Of a stretch of 18,128 bases of DNA, positions 15,333 to 18,128 are shown piece by piece. Position 1 is the first letter of the stretch; each line of letters opens with the position of its first letter. The notes under the pieces were generated by a model. That model was not told where the DNA came from, ran no database searches, and was given only the letters and a program-made list of their open reading frames with translations. Where the stretch lies: positions 1 through 18,128 of the forward strand of contig JAGCIP010000087.1 of assembly GCA_017648525.1 (NCBI GenBank). The letters are read 5' to 3'. The stretch comes from Clostridia bacterium. Lineage in GTDB: Bacteria > Bacillota > Clostridia > Christensenellales > Borkfalkiaceae. Position numbers and translations under genes: made by a program.

Positions 15333-16690
15333 ACAGTCCCTCCAGATGCCGCCATCAACGACCTTTCCCACATATCTTTCAGATTAGCAGTAGTGGTCTT
15401 TGGTGTTTTTAAGAACGCTTCTGTGACACAATCATTTATCATTACACAGTAAGATGCCGCATCAAATATATGCGATTTCGCATAATCGATGGTTTTCATT
15501 CCAAAACGAGCAGGAATTTCAATAATTTTCCCGTTTTCATCGTAGCCGAGCAATTTGCACGAATGACACAAATGACGGCATTCTGGGTTGACTAAAATAT
15601 GTGGTTTTCCATCAAGGCCGCGCACGTGCCAATCAAAATTATTTACTCGATTACTTATACTGGTGTTTGCTTTTGGAACTTGAAAATCAAATCTGATATG
15701 TTCCCTTGTTAAAATTTGTTCAATAATTGCATAATTTGAAAATTCAGAATTGGACGTTCTGCTGCGTCCTGACGCATCGCCATTGATAACTAACGGGCGA
15801 CCATCGTATTTTTGTCGATAAATTCGGACAAACTCTTCGGCCACACGGTATGTTGAGGCGTTTTCCAGTACGATTTCGTCCGAAAAATAAAAATCGTGCC
15901 CACCGTTCCAGTGGCATATGACCGAACATTGTGGATTGACGTTGAAATCGAGCGACCAGTAAATCGTCTTGCTCTCTTCCCCAACACCAATGTTGACATT
16001 CGGGTCCCAGGAACGAACAACGGGTCTTTCGGTTGCGGTCCTCAAATTACCCAAGTAAATCATACTGTAATCGGCAGGACGATTACGTTTTTTTAGCAAA
16101 ATTTCGTGAATAATCGCAGGTTCCAGCGGAAACGGGTTATAGCGAAAATCTTTATAGCAACAATAACTATCGGAACGCCGTTCAGCATCAGGACCCCATT
16201 CTTGATAAACTATGTCTGATTCATTTTCAGGGTTTGCACTCATTATTATAAACGACTTTTTCGCACGAATTGTAGGAATAAGGGCGTCCAAAGATGCTTT
16301 TGAAATAGACGATGCCTCTTCGACCCAACATATATTGACGTTTGCAAACGATTTCACGTCATCGACCCCGACTTCGCGAAGTCCCTTAAATGTAAAACTA
16401 GTCCCATTCGCACAACGTATAGTATCGTTATATACCGCATACGGCAATTCGTATTCTTTAATAAGGTCCGCCAACTGTGAATGAACCGATTCCTTGATGG
16501 ACGTCATATGTTCACGACAACACAACACACGCACAGGAAAAAGCATTCCGATAACTAACAAACATTTCGCTATATTCGTTGATTTCGCTAAACCGTTACG
16601 GCCCGTGAGATACTCGAAATAGCGGTATCTGTAATCATACATATTTAATATTATTGGGCGAAAATCGGACACAATTTCCATCGTTTTCAT
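15329..16690 (-). CDS. terL: Terminase large subunit
   Basis: This 453-residue protein is the ATPase-nuclease motor that packs phage DNA into the procapsid. The Walker A loop is GRNGLAKST (30-38), with Ala before the catalytic Lys36 as in several terminase families. Walker B is ICWVEEA (120-126), with Glu124/Glu125. The coupling motif is SAN (151-153). The C-terminal nuclease shows three acidic sites: Asp248 in YWSLDFN, Asp305 in INGDASG and Asp410 in HIFDAASY. All key residues are present, so it should be active. The start forms an ATGA overlap with the small-subunit stop. The N-terminal part before Walker A is short. Confidence 0.93.
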   Translation of the reverse strand: MKTMEIVSDFRPIILNMYDYRYRYFEYLTGRNGLAKSTNIAKCLLVIGMLFPVRVLCCREHMTSIKESVHSQLADLIKEYELPYAVYNDTIRCANGTSFTFKGLREVGVDDVKSFANVNICWVEEASSISKASLDALIPTIRAKKSFIIMSANPENESDIVYQEWGPDAERRSDSYCCYKDFRYNPFPLEPAIIHEILLKKRNRPADYSMIYLGNLRTATERPVVRSWDPNVNIGVGEESKTIYWSLDFNVNPQCSVICHWNGGHDFYFSDEIVLENASTYRVAEEFVRIYRQKYDGRPLVINGDASGRSRTSNSEFSNYAIIEQILTREHIRFDFQVPKANTSISNRVNNFDWHVRGLDGKPHILVNPECRHLCHSCKLLGYDENGKIIEIPARFGMKTIDYAKSHIFDAASYCVMINDCVTEAFLKTPKTTTANLKDMWERSLMAASGGTV

Positions 16691-17244
16691 TTGCTGTCGC
16701 CTCCGGCGTTTTCAGGCAGAGATAGTTCTTCAACAGGCTTGGGTTCCTCCATACCGAAGTATCGAGCCAAGGTCGGGTCCTTTTCCACCAGTATCTTTTC
16801 CCATTCTTCCGGTTCAACTGGGCGGTCCAGCGATGGTATGAATTTTATCTCGATTCCATCGGTTCCACCCGCAAATTCCGCATCACTCGCAATCTTTGTT
16901 AAAGCCGTAACACCTTGTAACGCTTTTACAGTGGCCTCTAATAATGCTCGATTCGGTGCCTTGCCGTCACGACTAGCCTGCATCAACTGTGATTCCAAGT
17001 GGTCCAGCACCACGTTCCCGTCAAGTTCCTTAATCTTTGCAAGCCATTTCTTCTGCTCAGCCTGCTCCATCTTCATACAAAAAGTGTTCCATCCATATAA
17101 GTCCAGGTCCCGCCACTCCCCAGTGAAATATAACCGTTCAACCTGACTAACCCGCGCATCGTGCGATATCGCTTCCTTGAACGTCACCCCAGGATTCGCA
17201 TCCGTCAATGCTATCGCCGCCATGTAGTATTTTTCGCCGTTCAC
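16687..17244 (-). CDS. terS: Terminase small subunit (by position)
   Basis: This 185-residue protein is the first gene of the late operon, directly before the large terminase (ATGA overlap), which is the usual small-subunit slot. It is helical, with a possible N-terminal DNA-binding region (TFKEAISHDARVSQVERLYF, 21-40), a central helix (DGNVVLDHLESQLMQASRDG, 75-94) suited to oligomerisation, and an acidic tail. I accept the GTG start at 17244 because AAGGGG lies just upstream, whereas the in-frame ATG at 17223 has no such site. It would recognise the packaging site and regulate the motor. The family is not certain from motifs alone. Confidence 0.7.
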   Translation of the reverse strand: MNGEKYYMAAIALTDANPGVTFKEAISHDARVSQVERLYFTGEWRDLDLYGWNTFCMKMEQAEQKKWLAKIKELDGNVVLDHLESQLMQASRDGKAPNRALLEATVKALQGVTALTKIASDAEFAGGTDGIEIKFIPSLDRPVEPEEWEKILVEKDPTLARYFGMEEPKPVEELSLPENAGGDSK

Positions 17245-17271
17245 CGCCGCCCCCTTGCCTTCGTTGTATAT

Positions 17272-17301
17272 ACTTTAACACATATCATTCTTTGGTGTCA
17301 A
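17272..17301 (-). promoter_or_regulatory. Leftward promoter for the late operon
   Basis: On the minus strand there is a perfect -35 TTGACA (17301-17296), an 18-base spacer and a -10 TAAAGT (17277-17272, 4 of 6), preceded by TGT as in an extended -10. The expected transcription start is near 17265, about 20 bases before the GTG of the small terminase gene. The spacer is one base longer than ideal and the -10 is weak, so it may need an activator or compete with the divergent promoter. Confidence 0.55.
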
Positions 17302-17442
17302 GTAAAAAAACGCTAACAGCAATCCCGCTATCCGCGCTAACCCGATTTTTCATAAATATCCAAGATGGGTACCAATATTCTCTCACCCTGCCACCACCCT
17401 CCCGCCCCTGTTTCGCCGTCAAAAAAATACCATCCCCGCGCC

Positions 17443-17469
17443 CGCTTGACAAAAACGCAAGCGTGTCAA
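17443..17469. promoter_or_regulatory. Nested inverted repeats, possible operator
   Basis: Two overlapping palindromes are present: CGCTTG (17443-17448) with CAAGCG (17458-17463), and TTGACA (17446-17451) with TGTCAA (17464-17469). Placed between divergent promoters, they could bind a dimeric regulator. TTGACA here with TATACG at 17471-17476 (19-base spacer) could also be a weak rightward promoter. The symmetry is seen directly; the role is inferred. Confidence 0.45.
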
Positions 17470-17515
17470 CTATACGTAATACGCCCGCCGCCTGTATTAT
17501 TTTTTTATTTTTTTC

Positions 17516-17543
17516 TTGATTTTATTTTTTTTAGTGATATAAT
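17516..17543 (+). promoter_or_regulatory. Rightward extended -10 promoter
   Basis: TTGATT (17516-17521), a 16-base spacer and a perfect TATAAT (17538-17543), preceded by TGA so that the extended -10 TGnTATAAT is complete. The start of transcription is expected near 17550, giving a leader of about 55 bases before the 94-aa gene. This is the best promoter match in the window. The surrounding T-rich tract could act as an UP element. Confidence 0.7.
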
Positions 17544-17551
17544 ATATATAG

Positions 17552-17575
17552 ATAAAAAGAAAAGAATCTTTTTAT
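17552..17575 (+). promoter_or_regulatory. AT-rich leader hairpin
   Basis: ATAAAAAGA (17552-17560) can pair with TCTTTTTAT (17567-17575) around a 6-base loop, at the very 5' end of the rightward transcript. The stem is nearly all A-U and weak. It might protect the 5' end or attenuate, or be a by-product of the AT-rich sequence. Confidence 0.3.
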
Positions 17576-17604
17576 TATAACAAAAACAAAAAAGAGGATA
17601 TAAA

Positions 17605-17889
17605 ATGAAATACTATATAGTAAGAATCAACGAAACTTGCTCGAACGAAGGATGCTCATTCGGAATGGATAGATTAAATCTTGCATCCTGGAAGGCAATC
17701 AAAAAAGAACTGATCGAAACAGCAAATAAAACAGGAACCGAGCACGAATTAGAACTGGTCGAGGTCATAGACAACGACCACGCATCAAACGGTCATTTTA
17801 TAGGAATGGGAATCACAGAAAAAACGCTTACAAAGATAAAATTCGGAGCATCTGTATTTGAAAAACAACTGCAAGGAATTTTCGCATAA
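17605..17889 (+). CDS. Orphan 94-aa protein, rightward, unknown function
   Basis: This is the only convincing plus-strand gene. It has its own extended -10 promoter, an AAGAGGA ribosome-binding site 6 bases before the ATG, and a strong hairpin after the stop. The protein looks like a small alpha/beta domain: a first strand MKYYIVRIN, a Cys pair (C12 and C17 in TCSNEGC), a helix SWKAIKKELIETAN (29-42), a strand ELELVEVID (48-56), then HFIGMGITEKTLTKIKFG. No family is recognised. Seven of 8 Gly codons are GGA and both Arg codons are AGA, unlike the late genes. An early-region regulator or host-interaction protein is possible. Confidence 0.8.
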   Translation: MKYYIVRINETCSNEGCSFGMDRLNLASWKAIKKELIETANKTGTEHELELVEVIDNDHASNGHFIGMGITEKTLTKIKFGASVFEKQLQGIFA

Positions 17890-17902
17890 AACAGCAAATA
17901 AA

Positions 17903-17934
17903 ACACAGCCCGGAACGCATCCACCGGGCTGTGT
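17903..17934 (+). terminator. Strong hairpin after the orphan gene, possibly bidirectional
   Basis: ACACAGCCCGG (17903-17913) pairs perfectly with CCGGGCTGTGT (17924-17934) around a 10-base loop, 13 bases after the stop of the 94-aa gene. On the plus strand no T-run follows directly (CACCCAGG; a T-run comes only at 17952). On the minus strand the hairpin is followed by TTTTATTTGCTGTTTTAT. It could therefore end leftward transcription entering from the right better than it ends the orphan gene's own transcript. Confidence 0.6.
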
Positions 17935-17972
17935 CACCCAGGAAACCGCGCTTTTTTGCCAATATTTTTATT

Positions 17973-18127
17973 ATTTTACCGATAGCATCATCATTTTACC
18001 GATAGAAAAACACGCCGAACAAGGCAGAAATCTTAGTTTTTTTACCTATTTTACCCATTTTACCAATAAATTGCCTTACATAGAATAGCAAAAAAAAAAT
18101 ACCGAATATGATTTTACCCATTTTATC
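17973..18127. repeat. Iteron-like array of ATTTTACC repeats
   Basis: Exact ATTTTACC occurs at 17973, 17993, 18048, 18057 and 18111, with variants TTTTTACC at 18039 and ATTTTATC at 18120. Copies 18039, 18048 and 18057 and copies 18111 and 18120 are spaced exactly 9 bases apart. The first two share a longer 13-base unit, ATTTTACCGATAG. The surrounding DNA is very AT-rich with A-tracts. Such direct repeats are typical of replication initiator iterons or cooperative operators. The array may continue past the window. Confidence 0.65.
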
Positions 18128-18128
18128 G

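Larger units (their letters stand above)
17245..17604. other. Divergent intergenic control region
   Basis: No gene is visible in these 360 bases between the leftward late operon and the rightward 94-aa gene. The stretch contains a leftward promoter near 17272-17301, inverted repeats at 17443-17469, a T-rich tract from about 17498, a rightward promoter at 17516-17543 and a small AT hairpin at 17552-17575. The segment 17330-17445 is GC-richer and cytosine-rich on the plus strand, and I see no gene there. Confidence 0.7.

Noticed and set aside
15105..15371. Longer 88-codon version of the small gene after the large terminase
   Set aside because: The ATG at 15332 has a GGAGGG site and an ATGA overlap; the longer form would overlap terL by 43 bases and has no better site.
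17858..18088. Plus-strand open frame of 76 codons overlapping the end of the 94-aa gene
   Set aside because: It runs through the hairpin and the ATTTTACC repeats, giving an FTYFTHFTN-type low-complexity product, and has no ribosome-binding site.
1..18128. Diversity-generating retroelement, CRISPR array, tRNA genes or insertion sequences
   Set aside because: No template/variable repeat pair with reverse transcriptase, no regularly spaced palindromic repeats, no cloverleaf and no transposase was seen on either strand.

Overview
This window is most of the structural (late) gene block of a short-tailed, tailed double-stranded DNA phage (podovirus-like), or a prophage of that type. Almost everything from about 17244 down to 1 reads leftward on the minus strand as one tightly packed operon. 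Many junctions are ATGA or TAATG overlaps. No cellular genes, rRNA or tRNA are visible. The DNA is visibly AT-rich. A lipobox-plus-membrane-anchor protein (spanin-like) points to a Gram-negative host. The tail-fibre wording reminds me of metagenomic phages of gut Alphaproteobacteria, but that is a weak inference.

Layout in the direction of late transcription (right to left). Packaging: small terminase subunit (17244-16687) and large terminase subunit (16690-15329). Then three small uncharacterised genes (15332-15105, 15112-14570, 14676-14482). Head: scaffold (14480-13506), an unexpected spanin-like lipoprotein (13494-13156), a 3' gene relic with no start codon (13163-13038), major capsid protein (13014-12076), a very stable UUCG hairpin (12067-12042) and portal (12014-10131). 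Neck and tail: gp4/gp11-like adaptor (10121-9438), a 117-aa tail accessory protein (9441-9088), a previously unlisted 40-aa gene (9098-8976) and a gp12/gp10-like tail hub protein (8979-7327). Fibres and adhesins: two small fibre-like proteins (7314-6826, 6824-6123) and a glycine-rich adhesin-like protein (6113-5400). Probable ejection (internal virion) proteins: a GNAT-fold protein like T7 gp13 (5400-5023), a gp14-like protein (5020-4334) and two larger proteins (4322-3186, 3186-1909). Distal end: a 103-aa helical protein (1899-1588) and a large tail-fibre gene that runs off the left edge (1578 to beyond 1).

The 360-base stretch 17245-17604 has no gene. It holds divergent promoters: a leftward TTGACA promoter for the late block and a rightward extended -10 promoter for a 94-aa orphan gene (17605-17889), with nested inverted repeats between them. 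The orphan gene uses very different Gly/Arg codons from the late genes. It is followed by a strong GC-rich hairpin (17903-17934) and then a cluster of ATTTTACC direct repeats with 9-bp phasing (17973-18127), which looks like an iteron or operator array.

The genes form a self-consistent virion programme: packaging, procapsid assembly, neck and tail, fibres and ejection proteins. The T7-like order of adaptor, tail hub, GNAT, gp14-like protein, large ejection proteins and fibre supports the position-based calls. No endolysin, holin, RNA polymerase, integrase or replication gene is visible in the window.
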